The notes beneath the pieces were generated by a model. It did no database searches, was not told the origin of the DNA, and saw only the letters and a list, made by a program, of their open reading frames with translations. Of a stretch of 64,000 nt of DNA, positions 51,677-61,245 are shown piece by piece; position 1 is the stretch's first letter, and every line of letters begins with the position of its first letter. Source of the stretch: Pantoea endophytica (GTDB lineage Bacteria > Pseudomonadota > Gammaproteobacteria > Enterobacterales > Enterobacteriaceae); contig NZ_PJRT01000002.1 of NCBI RefSeq assembly GCF_002858935.1, positions 62,001 through 126,000 on the forward strand, read 5' to 3'. Both the position numbers and the translations under genes were made by a program.

Positions 51677-52519
51677 TTAAAGGTCGTGCCAGCTGGCCTG
51701 CGCCAGCTGCAGTAAGGTGTCATCCTGGCTCTGCTCGGCACGCAGCTGATACCAGCTGGCCATCAACAGCTGCAGCCACGGTTGCCAGCGCTGCATCTGG
51801 CATGCCAGTGCTGGCTCATCCAGTTGCGCGCGCGCGGCGTAATCAGCAATCCACGCGGAACGCGTATCGCCATCAACCGCACACACCGCCGCCAGCTCCA
51901 GCGCCACGTCACCGTCGGCGGCATATTCCCAGTCGATCAGGCGTAAACCTTCCGGCGTGGCAATCAGGTTGCCGGCGTGGACATCCATATGCAGCGGCGC
52001 CAGGCGCAGCGGCTGCGGTTCGCCCTGTTGTAATAAGCGTTGCAGACGACGCTGCCAGCGCCAGTGACGCTGCCGGCAAAGCTGCCAATAGCGCTGTAGC
52101 AGCGGCGCTAAGCGTAAACGGTAGCCGGTGAGCGGCTGTTGGTGCAGACGCTGCAGCAGCGCCACAATCGCCTGCCGCTGCGCGTTAAACTGCGCGGAAG
52201 TGAGCACCTCGCCCGGCATCCAGCTTTGCAGCAGCCAGGGATGGCGCCACGCCAGCGGCTGCGGCCCCAGCTGTGCATGCCGCAGTTGCTGCAGAATGCG
52301 GTATTCGCGCTGGCGATCGACAAACGGGATCGGCTGCGACGGCGCACGTCTCGCCAGCAATTCGCCCTGCGGCATCTGCACGCGCACGCTTTGCCCGCTC
52401 AGTCCCGGCAGCGCGAAAAAATGACCGGCAGCTTGCGCCGTCGGCCATTGTTGCTGAAGCAGGTTTTGCAGCTGTGGATCAGGGTTGAGCAACACCGTTT
52501 CCTGACCAGATGATTTCAC
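51677..52519 (-). CDS. thiK: Thiamine kinase
   Basis: Phosphorylates salvaged thiamine to thiamine monophosphate. Aminoglycoside-phosphotransferase-like fold of 280 residues, with the Brenner-type catalytic motif HMDVHAGNL near 185 and metal-binding LIDWEYA near 205. The sequence is unusually rich in Gln, Leu and Arg (RQRHWRWQRRLQRLLQQ). It overlaps the end of lpoB by 41 bases. Confidence 0.92.
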   Translation of the reverse strand: MKSSGQETVLLNPDPQLQNLLQQQWPTAQAAGHFFALPGLSGQSVRVQMPQGELLARRAPSQPIPFVDRQREYRILQQLRHAQLGPQPLAWRHPWLLQSWMPGEVLTSAQFNAQRQAIVALLQRLHQQPLTGYRLRLAPLLQRYWQLCRQRHWRWQRRLQRLLQQGEPQPLRLAPLHMDVHAGNLIATPEGLRLIDWEYAADGDVALELAAVCAVDGDTRSAWIADYAARAQLDEPALACQMQRWQPWLQLLMASWYQLRAEQSQDDTLLQLAQASWHDL

Positions 52520-53075
52520 CGGTTTGTACCAGCATCAGCTGCATTTGCAGCGTCGGTGATTTCACATCGCCCTGCGCATTGCTGTAGAGCACATACTGCG
52601 CGTTAACGTTGCGCGCCAGGCCAATCGCTTTACTGCGCGAGTTGAGGCTGTCATCCGGCGACAAGCCCAGCGTTTGCTTGGCCTGCGCCAGCTGTTCTGG
52701 GGTGATCAGCGTGAACTTGCCGTTGTTGGCCAGCGCATTTTGAATCGCGTCGGTGGCTTTGTCGGTTTGCAGCGCGCCATTAGTACTGTTCTTGATGCGA
52801 TCCACCAGCAGCACGCTGCCCGGATTCACGCCTGAAGATTGCACCATCTTGCCGACCAACGGCTGGACGCTGGCATCCCAGTTAATGGTTTTCAGCTTTG
52901 GTGGCTGCGGCACGGTTTGCGGCGGCGGCACTGGCTGCGGCGTGGGTTCAACCGGCTGAGTGGGCGTAGTCGGCTGCGTGGGTTCTACCGGTGCCGGCGT
53001 CTGTTGTTGCACCACACAACCGGTGAGCATTAGCGCAAATAACAACGCGCCCGAACGTTTTACACTGCGAATCAC
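52479..53075 (-). CDS. lpoB: Penicillin-binding protein activator LpoB
   Basis: Outer-membrane lipoprotein of 198 residues that activates PBP1b. Lipobox LMLTGC gives lipidation near Cys20. A proline- and threonine-rich linker (about 25-58) spans toward the peptidoglycan, followed by the folded domain (PLVGKMVQSSGVNPGSVLLV onward). Its 3' end overlaps thiK. Operon position is as in E. coli. Confidence 0.96.
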   Translation of the reverse strand: MIRSVKRSGALLFALMLTGCVVQQQTPAPVEPTQPTTPTQPVEPTPQPVPPPQTVPQPPKLKTINWDASVQPLVGKMVQSSGVNPGSVLLVDRIKNSTNGALQTDKATDAIQNALANNGKFTLITPEQLAQAKQTLGLSPDDSLNSRSKAIGLARNVNAQYVLYSNAQGDVKSPTLQMQLMLVQTGEIIWSGNGVAQP

Positions 53076-53085
53076 AGCTTACTCC

Positions 53086-53454
53086 TCAAAGATAAAGATA
53101 GAGACGCACCTTACTGGCGGTCGGATTGCCCATTTGTGAGGCCACTTCTACGCTGCCGTGCGCCGGAACGATTTGGCTTTGCGCCGGCTCTTCCGGCGTG
53201 ATTTCCAATCCTTTGTCGTCGTACCAATAGAAACGATAGTGCACTTTCACTGGCGTTTCACGCTGGTTGTACAACACGCTCATGGCACGCTGCTGACCAT
53301 CTTGTTCGGTCAACTTCGGATCATCGGTAATAATGCCCGCGGATAATACCGCCGATTCCATCACCAGCGACTGCGAGGTATTAATCATCGGCTTATCGCT
53401 GCTGCAACCTGCAAGGGTCAGCAACAGCAAGCCACTCAGCCATTGACGCATCAC
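53086..53454 (-). CDS. ycfL: YcfL-family lipoprotein
   Basis: Predicted lipoprotein of 122 residues (lipobox LTLAGC, Cys16) with a DUF1425 domain: VLYNQRETPVKVHYRFYWYD and a C-terminal SKVRLYLYL. Function unknown. Ten bases before lpoB and 14 after hinT, so it is in the same transcript. Confidence 0.93.
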   Translation of the reverse strand: MMRQWLSGLLLLTLAGCSSDKPMINTSQSLVMESAVLSAGIITDDPKLTEQDGQQRAMSVLYNQRETPVKVHYRFYWYDDKGLEITPEEPAQSQIVPAHGSVEVASQMGNPTASKVRLYLYL

Positions 53455-53468
53455 GTTGTCCGCCTGAG

Positions 53469-53819
53469 TTAGCTGGCCAGCATCGGGCCCAGCGGCTGAC
53501 CGCCAACCAAATGCATATGGATGTGGTAAACCTCCTGACCGCCATGGCTGTTGCAGTTGATGATCAGACGATAGCCATCTTCGGCAATGCCTTCATCACG
53601 GGCAATTTTGGCGGCCACGGTGATCATCCGGCCCAGCGCCTGCTCGTGTGCGGGCTGCGCATCGTTGGCGGTGGGAATCAATACGTTAGGGATGATCAAG
53701 ATATGGGTAGGCGCTTTCGGCGCGATATCACGGAAGGCGGTGACCAGTTCGTCCTGATAAACCACGTCGGCGGGGATCTCGCGACGGATGATTTTACTGA
53801 AAATGGTTTCTTCAGCCAT
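53469..53819 (-). CDS. hinT: Purine nucleoside phosphoramidase HinT
   Basis: Histidine-triad hydrolase of 116 residues acting on adenosine 5'-phosphoramidates. The triad is HIHMHLVGG near 99-107, and the N-terminus [16 protein letters not shown] is typical. First gene of the run down to ycfP. Its promoter must lie in the 355-base gap shared with the divergent rhiT-like gene. Confidence 0.97.
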   Translation of the reverse strand: MAEETIFSKIIRREIPADVVYQDELVTAFRDIAPKAPTHILIIPNVLIPTANDAQPAHEQALGRMITVAAKIARDEGIAEDGYRLIINCNSHGGQEVYHIHMHLVGGQPLGPMLAS

Positions 53820-53946
53820 GGTGCATTTCCTTAAGCCTGAGTTCAGTCAGGCAGTATGCGTGAGAAATTCCATTTCTTTCAACCTCAGGACCACAATTCC
53901 TGCATTAAATGGCTGCCTTTAAGCCGATTTAACCCTTCGCCACGCA

Positions 53947-53962
53947 TGTGCTGCAGCTCGCA
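53947..53962. promoter_or_regulatory. Candidate CRP site upstream of the rhiT-like gene
   Basis: TGTGC-N6-TCGCA matches eight of the ten core CRP positions, with TTT on the 3' flank. Its centre is about 60 bases upstream of a start predicted from the TATAAA at 54003, a usual activating distance. Confidence 0.5.
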
Positions 53963-53987
53963 TTTCTAACCTCTCATTAACCACAAA

Positions 53988-54006
53988 AATGAAACGCTGT
54001 TTTATA
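53988..54006. promoter_or_regulatory. KdgR box upstream of the rhiT-like gene
   Basis: AATGAAACGCTGTTTTATA matches the KdgR consensus AATRAAAYRNYRTTTYATT at 18 of 19 positions. It overlaps the likely -10 (TATAAA, 54003-54008), so a bound KdgR would repress. The rest of the 355-base gap (53820-54174) shows only the CRP-like site at 53947. Confidence 0.8.
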
Positions 54007-54174
54007 AATTAGAGATATCACGCCTTTTTCTTTGTGATTTTGCCACTCACCTGCAGGTCATTGCGAAATCACGAAGGTTTGCCAGCTTAAGCCGCTCTAC
54101 TTTCAATCCAATCCGCGCAAATTGTACGGAGTGATGAGGGATGTGTTTACTGACTAATTCAAGGAGAACCTGCC

Positions 54175-55779
54175 ATGCGCTCTCGTAAGATTGGCCTGGG
54201 CCATTATCTGGCCTATGGGGCCGGGGATTTCCTCGGTGCAGGCACCACGGCGTTAACCGCCGCCTGGCTGCTCTACTTTTACACCACCTTTTGTGGGCTC
54301 TCGCCGATTCAGGCGACCTTCATTTTCGCCGCCGCCCGCGTACTGGATGCGGTGGTGAGCCCGCTGATGGGTTTCCTGACCGATAACTTCGGTTCGACCT
54401 GGCTCGGCAAGCGCTTTGGCCGCCGCAAATTTTTTATCCTGCTCGGTATTCCGTGCGTGTTCAGCTACAGCCTGATGTGGGTTGGCGACATGAGTTTTTG
54501 GTGGTATCTGCTGACTTATCTGCTGTTCGATATGGTCTACACCATGATTCTGGTGCCTTACGAAACGCTGGTGCCGGAGATGACCGACGATTTCAAACAG
54601 AAAACCCGCTTCTCTGGCGCGCGTATTGGCCTGGCGCAGCTGTCGGCCATTCTGGCAGCGTTCCTGCCAGGCATACTGATTGGCTGGTTTGGCAAAGAGA
54701 ATCCGATCTCCTTCTTCTACGCCAGCCTGGTGTTCTCCGTGATTTGTGCGCTGGTGTTAACGTTGGTGTGGCTGTTTACCTGGGAACGCGATCCCGACGA
54801 TTTCTCTGCCGAATCGCGCCGCGCCGAGCAGGAAAAATCACAGCTGACCTTGCTACAGAGCCTGAAGCGCCTCTACACCGAGCTGGCCTCAACGCTGCGC
54901 ATTCGTATTTTCCGTCAGCATCTGGGCATGTATCTCGGCGGCTATATCGCGCAGGACGTGTTTAACGCGGTGTTCACCTGGTATGTGGTGTTTGTGCTGA
55001 TGCAAAGCGCGCAGATCGCCTCCAACCTGATGGGCACCATGGCGGTGATGCAGTTTATTGCGGTGATGGCGATGATTCCGCTGTGTATCCGCCTTGGGCC
55101 TGCGCCCGCATACCGTATGGTGGTGGTGCTGTTTGGGCTTAGCGCCCTCTCCTACGCCGGATTGTGGTACACCGGCATGAACGACAACTTCGCTCTGCTG
55201 GTACTGATTTCCGGTCTTGCCGGTCTTGGTCGCGGCGGCATCAACTATGTGCCGTGGAATACTTACACCTATATCGCTGACGTCGATGAAGTGATTACCG
55301 GCCAACGTCGCGAAGGCATTTTTGCCGGCATCATGACGCTGACGCGCAAAGCCTCGCAAGCAGGTGCGGTGATGTTCGTCGGTATCGTGTTGCAGCTGGC
55401 GGGCTTCTCTTCCGGCCAGGCCACGCAGGTGCCGGCTGTCGGCCATACCATTCTGGCGATCCTCAGCGTGGGCACGCTCTGTGTGCTGGCCTGCGGCTTC
55501 ATTATTTCACTGCGCTTTAAACTCAATCTGCAAACCCACACCGTGCTGCGCGAAGAGACGTTGAAAATGCGCGAAGCCGGACGCGTGGTGCCAGAGCGTA
55601 TTTCGCCACAGGCGCGTGAAGTGGTCGAAATGCTGGCGGGCATGCCGTATGAAAATCTGTGGGGCAATAACAACGTCGGGTATCTCAACCGTCATAAGCC
55701 TGCCGCACCGCCGCTGCCGACGCAGCCACGATCTTTACCTTCTCTCTCTACCCTGATTAACGATAGGAATGAACCATGA
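54175..55779 (+). CDS. rhiT: GPH-family oligosaccharide transporter, RhiT-like
   Basis: Cation symporter of 534 residues in the glycoside-pentoside-hexuronide family, with twelve hydrophobic helices. Family signatures include AYGAGDFLG at the start, RVLDAVVSPLMGFLTDNF and FGRRKFFILLG in the helix 2-3 region, and GRGGINYVPWNTYTYIADVDE. A hydrophilic, proline-rich tail of about 70 residues ends the protein. Pairing with a GH105 hydrolase and a KdgR box match the Dickeya rhiT-rhiN operon for rhamnogalacturonan fragments. AAGGAG precedes the ATG and the stop overlaps the next gene by four bases. The exact substrate is inferred from context. Confidence 0.8.
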   Translation: MRSRKIGLGHYLAYGAGDFLGAGTTALTAAWLLYFYTTFCGLSPIQATFIFAAARVLDAVVSPLMGFLTDNFGSTWLGKRFGRRKFFILLGIPCVFSYSLMWVGDMSFWWYLLTYLLFDMVYTMILVPYETLVPEMTDDFKQKTRFSGARIGLAQLSAILAAFLPGILIGWFGKENPISFFYASLVFSVICALVLTLVWLFTWERDPDDFSAESRRAEQEKSQLTLLQSLKRLYTELASTLRIRIFRQHLGMYLGGYIAQDVFNAVFTWYVVFVLMQSAQIASNLMGTMAVMQFIAVMAMIPLCIRLGPAPAYRMVVVLFGLSALSYAGLWYTGMNDNFALLVLISGLAGLGRGGINYVPWNTYTYIADVDEVITGQRREGIFAGIMTLTRKASQAGAVMFVGIVLQLAGFSSGQATQVPAVGHTILAILSVGTLCVLACGFIISLRFKLNLQTHTVLREETLKMREAGRVVPERISPQAREVVEMLAGMPYENLWGNNNVGYLNRHKPAAPPLPTQPRSLPSLSTLINDRNEP

Positions 55780-56915
55780 CTGTATTTCCTGTAAAGCACA
55801 GCGCGTTACTGCGCCAGCCTGAATATCTGTTGCCACGTACTGAGCTGGTGCAGTTGATTCAGCGGCTAACCCATAATCTGGTGAATATTACCGATCACAG
55901 CGGCGAGTTTTTGCTGCGCCTCGATGATGGCCGCGTGATCGATACCAAAGGCTGGGCCGGTTGGGAGTGGACGCACGGCATCGGCCTGTACGGCATGCTG
56001 CACTATTATCAGCAAACCGGCGATCAAGCGACGCTGAAGATTATCGATGACTGGTTCAGCACGCGGCTGGCGGAAGGTACGCCAACCAAGAACGTCAATA
56101 CCGTCTGCCCGTTCCTGACGCTGGCGTATCGCTATGAAGAGACGCGCAATGCCGCATGGCGACCGGTGCTGGAGCGCTGGGCTGAATGGGTGATGTATGA
56201 GATGCCACGCACCGAGCAAGGCGGCTTGCAGCACATCGTCTACAACAATGAAAACACCCAGCAGCTGTGGGATGACACCTTAATGATGAGCGTGATGGCG
56301 CTGGCGAAGATTGGCCAGCTGCTGGATCGTCCTGAGTTTGTCGAAGAAGCCAGTTATCAGTTCCTGATTCATACCCAATACTTAATGGATCGCCAAACCG
56401 GTTTGTGGTTCCACGGCTGGACGTTTGAGGGACGGCACAACTTTGCCAATGCACGTTGGGCGCGCGGCAACAGCTGGTTGACTATCGTCATTCCTGATTT
56501 CCTCGAGATGATGAACTGGCCGGAACAGCATGCCACGCGCCGTTTCCTGCAACAGGTGCTGGAAAGCCAGGTGAAGGCGCTGAGCGCCTGTCAGCACAGC
56601 AGCGGTTTGTGGCACACCTTGCTCGACGATCCCAACAGCTACCCGGAAGCCTCCGCCACCGCCGGTTTCGCCTATGGCATTCTTAAAGCGGTGCGCAAAC
56701 ATTATCTTTCGCCCGAATATTTGCCGCTGGCGGAGAAAGCGTTGCGCGGCGTGATCGGCAATATCGATGAGGATGGGGAATTGAAGCAGGTGTCGTTCGG
56801 CACAGCGATGGGCAGCGATCTGGCGTACTACCGCCAGATACCGCTCACCTCGATGCCGTATGGTCAGGCCATGGCGCTGCTGTGTTTGACGGAGTATTTG
56901 CGGGTTTATCTGTAA
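55776..56915 (+). CDS. rhiN: Unsaturated rhamnogalacturonyl hydrolase (GH105), RhiN-like
   Basis: Cytoplasmic GH105 (GH88-related) enzyme of 379 residues that removes the unsaturated galacturonic acid left by rhamnogalacturonan lyases. An (alpha/alpha)6 barrel is expected. The catalytic Asp lies in QQLWDDTLMMSV, as in YteR. FANARWARGNSW is the conserved second motif, and a further signature is TSMPYGQAMALL near the C-terminus. ATGA overlap with the transporter shows translational coupling, so import and cleavage are co-produced. No lyase gene is in the window. A strong terminator follows. Confidence 0.85.
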   Translation: MTVFPVKHSALLRQPEYLLPRTELVQLIQRLTHNLVNITDHSGEFLLRLDDGRVIDTKGWAGWEWTHGIGLYGMLHYYQQTGDQATLKIIDDWFSTRLAEGTPTKNVNTVCPFLTLAYRYEETRNAAWRPVLERWAEWVMYEMPRTEQGGLQHIVYNNENTQQLWDDTLMMSVMALAKIGQLLDRPEFVEEASYQFLIHTQYLMDRQTGLWFHGWTFEGRHNFANARWARGNSWLTIVIPDFLEMMNWPEQHATRRFLQQVLESQVKALSACQHSSGLWHTLLDDPNSYPEASATAGFAYGILKAVRKHYLSPEYLPLAEKALRGVIGNIDEDGELKQVSFGTAMGSDLAYYRQIPLTSMPYGQAMALLCLTEYLRVYL

Positions 56916-56920
56916 ATAAA

Positions 56921-56946
56921 AAAATGCCCTCATTTGAGGGCATTTT
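56921..56946 (+). terminator. Terminator after the rhiN-like gene
   Basis: AAAATGCCCTCA (56921-56932) pairs with TGAGGGCATTTTT (56935-56946), ending in five T. Confidence 0.93.
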
Positions 56947-56970
56947 TACGCACAGTAAGTAATGTGCGTT

Positions 56971-57067
56971 GAAGCGGCGGCAGAGGAGTAAAGCGTCCCA
57001 AGCCATGGATGGCTTGGGCCGAGCCCCAGGGATGGTTTATGGCGTCTTTACGATCTGACGCCGCTTC
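56971..57067. repeat. Long palindromic intergenic element near the ptsG 3' end
   Basis: Outer arms GAAGCGGCGGCAGA (56971) and TCTGACGCCGCTTC (57067) pair, as do inner parts. The centre is CCCAAGCCAT-GG-ATGGCTTGGG (56997-57018). The whole 97 bases can fold into one cruciform. It is unlike the GTAGCGGCGC repeats and unlike the ERIC core. Confidence 0.7.
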
Positions 57068-57096
57068 ATCGCACCGGCTCTGCCCGCCTTTTTCCG

Positions 57097-58530
57097 TTAC
57101 ATGCTGCGGATATAATCATCCATTTCGGTTTTCAGGTTATCGGACTTGGTGCCGAAAATCGCCTGAACGCCTGAACCTGCTACCACCACACCACGTGCGC
57201 CGAGGCTTTTCAGTTCAGCCTGATCAACCTTGCCGACATCCGCCACGCTGACACGCAGACGCGTGATACAGGCATCAAGGTTAGTGATGTTCTCTTTACC
57301 ACCAAACGCGGTAACCAGTTTACCCGCCATTTCGCTGCCGGTTGCGCTGCTCTGCTCCATCGCGGTCTCCTCACGGCCAGGGGTTTTCAGATTCAGTTTC
57401 ACAATCAGGAAACGGAATACGGTGTAGTAAATCAGGCCGTAGATGATACCCACAATCGGGAACAACCAGATTTTGCTGCTGTTACCGCTCAGCACGATAA
57501 AGTCGATCAAACCGTGTGAGAAGCTGGTGCCATCACGCATCCCCAGCAGAATACAGATTGGGAAGGCCAGACCTGCCAGAATCGCGTGGATCACATACAG
57601 AATCGGCGCCACGAACATGAAGGCAAACTCGATTGGCTCGGTGATACCGGTCAGGAACGAGGTCAGCGCGGCGGAGATCATAATACCGCCCACTTTGGCG
57701 CGGTTTTCTGGTTTAGCCGTATGCCAAATCGCAATCGCTGCCGCTGGCAAACCGTACATTTTGAACAGGAAGCCGCCAGACAGTTTACCTGCGGTTGGGT
57801 CGCCTGCCATGTAACGTGGGATATCACCGTGGAATACCTGACCTGCGGCATTGGTGAACTCACCAATTTGCATCTGGAAAGGGACGTTCCAGATATGGTG
57901 CAGACCAAACGGCACCAGCGAACGCTCAATCAGACCGTACAGTCCAAAGGCGACGACTGGGTTTTGATAGGCTGCCCACTGTGAGAATTCCTGAATCGCC
58001 GTACCGATTGGCGGCCAAATGAATGACAGCACCACACCGGTGAAAATCGCCGCCAGACCGGAGATGATCGGCACAAAGCGCTTGCCGGCAAAGAAGCCGA
58101 GATACTCAGGCAGTTTGATGCGATAGAAGCGGTTAAACATATACGCCGCGATGGAACCGGCGATGATTCCGCCGAGCACACCGGTATCTGCAAGATGCTT
58201 AGCCTCAATTTCTCCGGCAGGCATATGCAGCACCAGCGGTGCAACCACCGCCATGGTTTTCACCATGATGCCGTAGGCAACCACGGCCGCCAGCGCGGAA
58301 ACGCCGTCGTTATTGGTAAAGCCAAGCGCCACACCGATCGCAAAGATCAGCGGCATATTGGCAAACACCGAACCACCCGCTTCGGCCATGACGTGGGAAA
58401 CCACTTCCGGCAGCCAGCTGAAGTTTGCAGAACCAACACCTAACAAAATACCGGCAATCGGCAGAACCGATACCGGCAACATCAGCGATTTACCTACTTT
58501 CTGCAGGTTCGCAAATGCGTTCTTGAACAT
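57097..58530 (-). CDS. ptsG: Glucose-specific PTS transporter, EIICB-Glc
   Basis: Phosphorylates glucose during uptake. The ATG at 58530 gives 477 residues, the same as E. coli PtsG, starting [20 protein letters not shown]. The EIIC membrane domain (about 1-385) has the conserved ITEPIEF loop. The EIIB domain carries the phosphorylated Cys in [11 protein letters not shown] near 421. TCAGGAG is the ribosome site and overlaps a stretch complementary to SgrS RNA. CRP-like and Mlc-like sites lie upstream. It is a single-gene unit. Confidence 0.98.
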   Translation of the reverse strand: MFKNAFANLQKVGKSLMLPVSVLPIAGILLGVGSANFSWLPEVVSHVMAEAGGSVFANMPLIFAIGVALGFTNNDGVSALAAVVAYGIMVKTMAVVAPLVLHMPAGEIEAKHLADTGVLGGIIAGSIAAYMFNRFYRIKLPEYLGFFAGKRFVPIISGLAAIFTGVVLSFIWPPIGTAIQEFSQWAAYQNPVVAFGLYGLIERSLVPFGLHHIWNVPFQMQIGEFTNAAGQVFHGDIPRYMAGDPTAGKLSGGFLFKMYGLPAAAIAIWHTAKPENRAKVGGIMISAALTSFLTGITEPIEFAFMFVAPILYVIHAILAGLAFPICILLGMRDGTSFSHGLIDFIVLSGNSSKIWLFPIVGIIYGLIYYTVFRFLIVKLNLKTPGREETAMEQSSATGSEMAGKLVTAFGGKENITNLDACITRLRVSVADVGKVDQAELKSLGARGVVVAGSGVQAIFGTKSDNLKTEMDDYIRSM

Positions 58531-58538
58531 AGAAACTC

Positions 58539-58546
58539 CTGAGTAT
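58539..58546 (-). promoter_or_regulatory. Possible SgrS base-pairing site in the ptsG leader
   Basis: On the ptsG strand ATACTCAG lies just before and into the ribosome site. It is perfectly complementary to CUGAGUAU of the E. coli SgrS seed region as I recall it. No sgrS gene is in the window. Confidence 0.45.
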
Positions 58547-58620
58547 GAGTGCAATTTTTTGCGCAGTGCGCATGGCTTAGGGGGAGGATCCTTCGCCGGG
58601 GTGACGCTGAGCGTCTTTTG

Positions 58621-58645
58621 ATTTATTACGAAGAGTAAAATAAAT
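58621..58645. promoter_or_regulatory. AT-rich dyad upstream of ptsG, Mlc-like
   Basis: ATTTATT and AATAAAT (seven-base arms, 11-base centre) lie 91-115 bases upstream of the ptsG start, where E. coli has Mlc operators. Assignment to Mlc is by position and AT-rich symmetry only. Confidence 0.35.
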
Positions 58646-58668
58646 CGCTAATTGTTAAATTGACGGCC

Positions 58669-58684
58669 ATCACATTTCGCTAAG
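58669..58684. promoter_or_regulatory. Candidate CRP site upstream of ptsG
   Basis: ATTGA-N6-TCACA, extended by TTT, matches eight of ten core CRP positions; the right half TCACATTT is perfect. CRP activates ptsG in E. coli. Confidence 0.55.
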
Positions 58685-58815
58685 GAGGCCCCTTTCCTTT
58701 CAGCCATTTCTTACTGACTTGCGCTAATAAACAGCAATAAATCACTGCCTGCGTCCCGTAAGACGCAGTGCAGTTGAATGATTTCTGATTAATTACAGCG
58801 TTTGAAATAAAGCGT

Positions 58816-59607
58816 TTAGCCGCCGAGACGACTCATCGGGATGTGGAACAGGCGGGAGAAATTTTCGGTAGTAGTAGCGGCGAGGGTTTCGATATCAACG
58901 CCTTTTAACACCGCCATGTAATCCGCCACATCACGCGTAAAGGCTGGCTGATTCTCTTTACCACGGTGCGGTACCGGCGCCAGATACGGCGAATCGGTTT
59001 CCACCAGCATACGATCAAGCGGCACGTAGCGCGCCGCATCGCGGATCTGTTCGGCGTTGCGGAAAGTCAGAATGCCGGAGAAAGAGATATAAAAACCGAG
59101 ATCGAGCAATTTGGCGGCGGTCTCTTTATCTTCGGTAAAACAGTGCAGCACGCCGCCGCACTTCTCTACCTGCTCTTCGCGCAGAATCGCCAGCGTGTCT
59201 TCACGCGCATCACGCGTGTGCACGATGATCGGTTTATTTAACGCAATGCCGGTACGAATGTGCTCACGAAACGAAGCTTGTTGCTGCGCTTTGGTTTCCT
59301 GCTGATAGAAATAGTCCAGCCCGGTTTCACCCAGCGCGACCACGCGATCCTCTGCGGCCAGACGGCGGAACTCTTCGACGTCGTACGGCGCTTCCTGATT
59401 AAGCGGATGGACGCCACAAGCCAGCGCGACGTTTTCACGATCGCCTACCAGCTGTTTGATTTTGTAGTAATCCGGCAAGGTGGTGGCAATCGCCAGCATA
59501 AACTTCACATCGCGCGCCGCCGCTTTGGCGATGACATCATCCAGATCGCGATGGTGCTTTTCATAATCGAGGCCATCGAGATGGCAGTGGGAATCGACAA
59601 TAAACAT
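58816..59607 (-). CDS. ycfH: TatD-family metal-dependent hydrolase YcfH
   Basis: TIM-barrel hydrolase of 263 residues, probably a 3'-5' exonuclease or deoxyribonuclease by family. Metal ligands appear in DSHCHLDGLDY at the start, GETGLDYFY near 92, VHTRDARED near 129, LHCFTED and ETDSPYLAP near 205. Last gene of the pabC-mltG-tmk-holB-ycfH operon, 16 bases after holB. Confidence 0.94.
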   Translation of the reverse strand: MFIVDSHCHLDGLDYEKHHRDLDDVIAKAAARDVKFMLAIATTLPDYYKIKQLVGDRENVALACGVHPLNQEAPYDVEEFRRLAAEDRVVALGETGLDYFYQQETKAQQQASFREHIRTGIALNKPIIVHTRDAREDTLAILREEQVEKCGGVLHCFTEDKETAAKLLDLGFYISFSGILTFRNAEQIRDAARYVPLDRMLVETDSPYLAPVPHRGKENQPAFTRDVADYMAVLKGVDIETLAATTTENFSRLFHIPMSRLGG

Positions 59608-59623
59608 AGAGCTCTCTTTTCGC

Positions 59624-60613
59624 TTAGCCGACCGTTGCCGGAGCCAGTAAACGTCCCCAGGCGAGTAAACGATCGGTCAACATTAATTCTCGATTGAGTG
59701 CGGCGACATGTAACAGCTGTTCGCGACACTGCATCCATTGCTGCGCGCTGCTGTTGAGCGCACTGCTGTTCATTCTTTGCGCCAACTGTGTGACCACATC
59801 CGGATGATCACCGTTGCTTAGCCACTGACTTGCGTCCTGCTGCACTTTCATCGCATCCACCAGCAGTGAAATCAGCCAACTGAGACGTACGGCCACATCT
59901 TCGCTGTTCAGCGCGGGTAACAGCTGCAGCACATCGCCGTTGAGCGCTTTAATCAGCGTTTCACACAACGTTTCACGCGCCTGCCAGCGCTCGGGCTGCA
60001 ACAGCGTCAAGGCGGCGGCGGGTGCGCCATTACTCAAACGCAAGGCAGCGCGCAGCTTCTCTTCCGGCTGCGGTTGCTGTTTCTGCAGCCATTGCAAACT
60101 ATGCGCCTCTTCCGGCGGCGACAGATGCCACGTCATACAGCGACTGCGCAACGTAGGCAGCAGGCGTGAAGATTCGCGCACGCTGAGGAAAAACCAGCAA
60201 TTGGCCGGTGGTTCTTCCAGCGTTTTCAATAATGCGTTGGCGGCGGCTTCCGTCAGCTGCGCGGCATCGGGCAACCAAACGATTTTTGCGCCGCCCTGCT
60301 GGGCAAAGTGATACAGCTTTTCAGTGACGTCGCGCACCGCATCAATACCGAGCGAAGATTTCCCCTTTTCGGCTTCCAGGCGATACCAATCGGGATGCGT
60401 GTGCGCCTGCATTAACTGGCAGCCGTGGCAATGGCCGCAACTTTTCAATCCTTCCGGCTGTAAACACATCAACCAACGGCTCACGCCCCAAATCAGCGCA
60501 TCGTCACCCATGCCTGCAATGGCTTGTACCAGCAAGGCGTGATGCGCCTGGCCGCTTTGATGACGGGCGATAATTTGTCGATAAGGCTGATTCAACCACG
60601 GATACCAATTCAT
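59624..60613 (-). CDS. holB: DNA polymerase III subunit delta-prime
   Basis: Clamp-loader subunit of 329 residues (E. coli 334). A zinc-binding cysteine cluster (CGHCHGC) near 60, the [19 protein letters not shown] region and the arginine-finger SRC motif in [10 protein letters not shown] near 158 are present. The P-loop is degenerate, as usual in delta-prime. It overlaps tmk by four bases. Confidence 0.95.
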   Translation of the reverse strand: MNWYPWLNQPYRQIIARHQSGQAHHALLVQAIAGMGDDALIWGVSRWLMCLQPEGLKSCGHCHGCQLMQAHTHPDWYRLEAEKGKSSLGIDAVRDVTEKLYHFAQQGGAKIVWLPDAAQLTEAAANALLKTLEEPPANCWFFLSVRESSRLLPTLRSRCMTWHLSPPEEAHSLQWLQKQQPQPEEKLRAALRLSNGAPAAALTLLQPERWQARETLCETLIKALNGDVLQLLPALNSEDVAVRLSWLISLLVDAMKVQQDASQWLSNGDHPDVVTQLAQRMNSSALNSSAQQWMQCREQLLHVAALNRELMLTDRLLAWGRLLAPATVG

Positions 60614-61245
60614 GCGGATTGGCCTGCCAGCCAGCTACGCAAGGTGCGTTGAAGTGACAATGTCACGTTTGCAATGTTTTGCGTCGCATCAATGGTGAGT
60701 ATCGAGGGATCCTGAGCAGCTAAGGTCAGATAGCGTTCACGCGTGCGCTCGAAGAAGCGCAATGATTCCTGCTCAATGCGATCCAGCTCACCGCGTGCGC
60801 GGGCGCGTTGCAGTCCAATTTCTGGCGTGACGTCGAGATAGAGCGTGAGATCGGGACGGAAATCGCCTAGCACCGCATCACGCAGCGTGGTCATCAGTTG
60901 CGCATCCAGTCCGCGTCCGCCGCCCTGATAGGCTTGGGAAGAGAGATCGTGGCGATCGCCCACCACCCAGGCACCGCGTGCCAGCGCCGGTTTGATGACG
61001 TTCTCTACCAGCTGCACGCGTGCCGCGTACAGCATCAGCAGCTCGGCTTTATCGGTCACCTGCTCGCCGTCTATGCCCTGCTTGACCAATATACGCAATT
61101 GTTCCGCCAGCGGCGTACCGCCGGGCTCGCGCGTGAAGACGACATCATTAATGCCGTGCTCATGCAGCACGGCAACCAGCGCATCGCGTGCGGTGGTTTT
61201 GCCTGCACCTTCCAGACCTTCAATGACGATAAACTTACTTTTCAT
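60610..61245 (-). CDS. tmk: Thymidylate kinase
   Basis: Phosphorylates dTMP to dTDP. It is 211 residues, with P-loop GLEGAGKTT (10-18), the DR(H/Y) motif in [19 protein letters not shown] near 100, and a LID region rich in Arg (ERTRERYL). Overlaps mltG by 11 bases and holB by four, so all are coupled. Confidence 0.97.
   Translation of the reverse strand: MKSKFIVIEGLEGAGKTTARDALVAVLHEHGINDVVFTREPGGTPLAEQLRILVKQGIDGEQVTDKAELLMLYAARVQLVENVIKPALARGAWVVGDRHDLSSQAYQGGGRGLDAQLMTTLRDAVLGDFRPDLTLYLDVTPEIGLQRARARGELDRIEQESLRFFERTRERYLTLAAQDPSILTIDATQNIANVTLSLQRTLRSWLAGQSA

Noticed and set aside
54034..54051. CRP site at TGTGATTTTGCCACTCAC
   Set aside because: The half-sites are at the wrong spacing; the site at 53947 fits better.
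56971..57067. ERIC element
   Set aside because: Size and symmetry are similar, but the ERIC central core sequence is not present.
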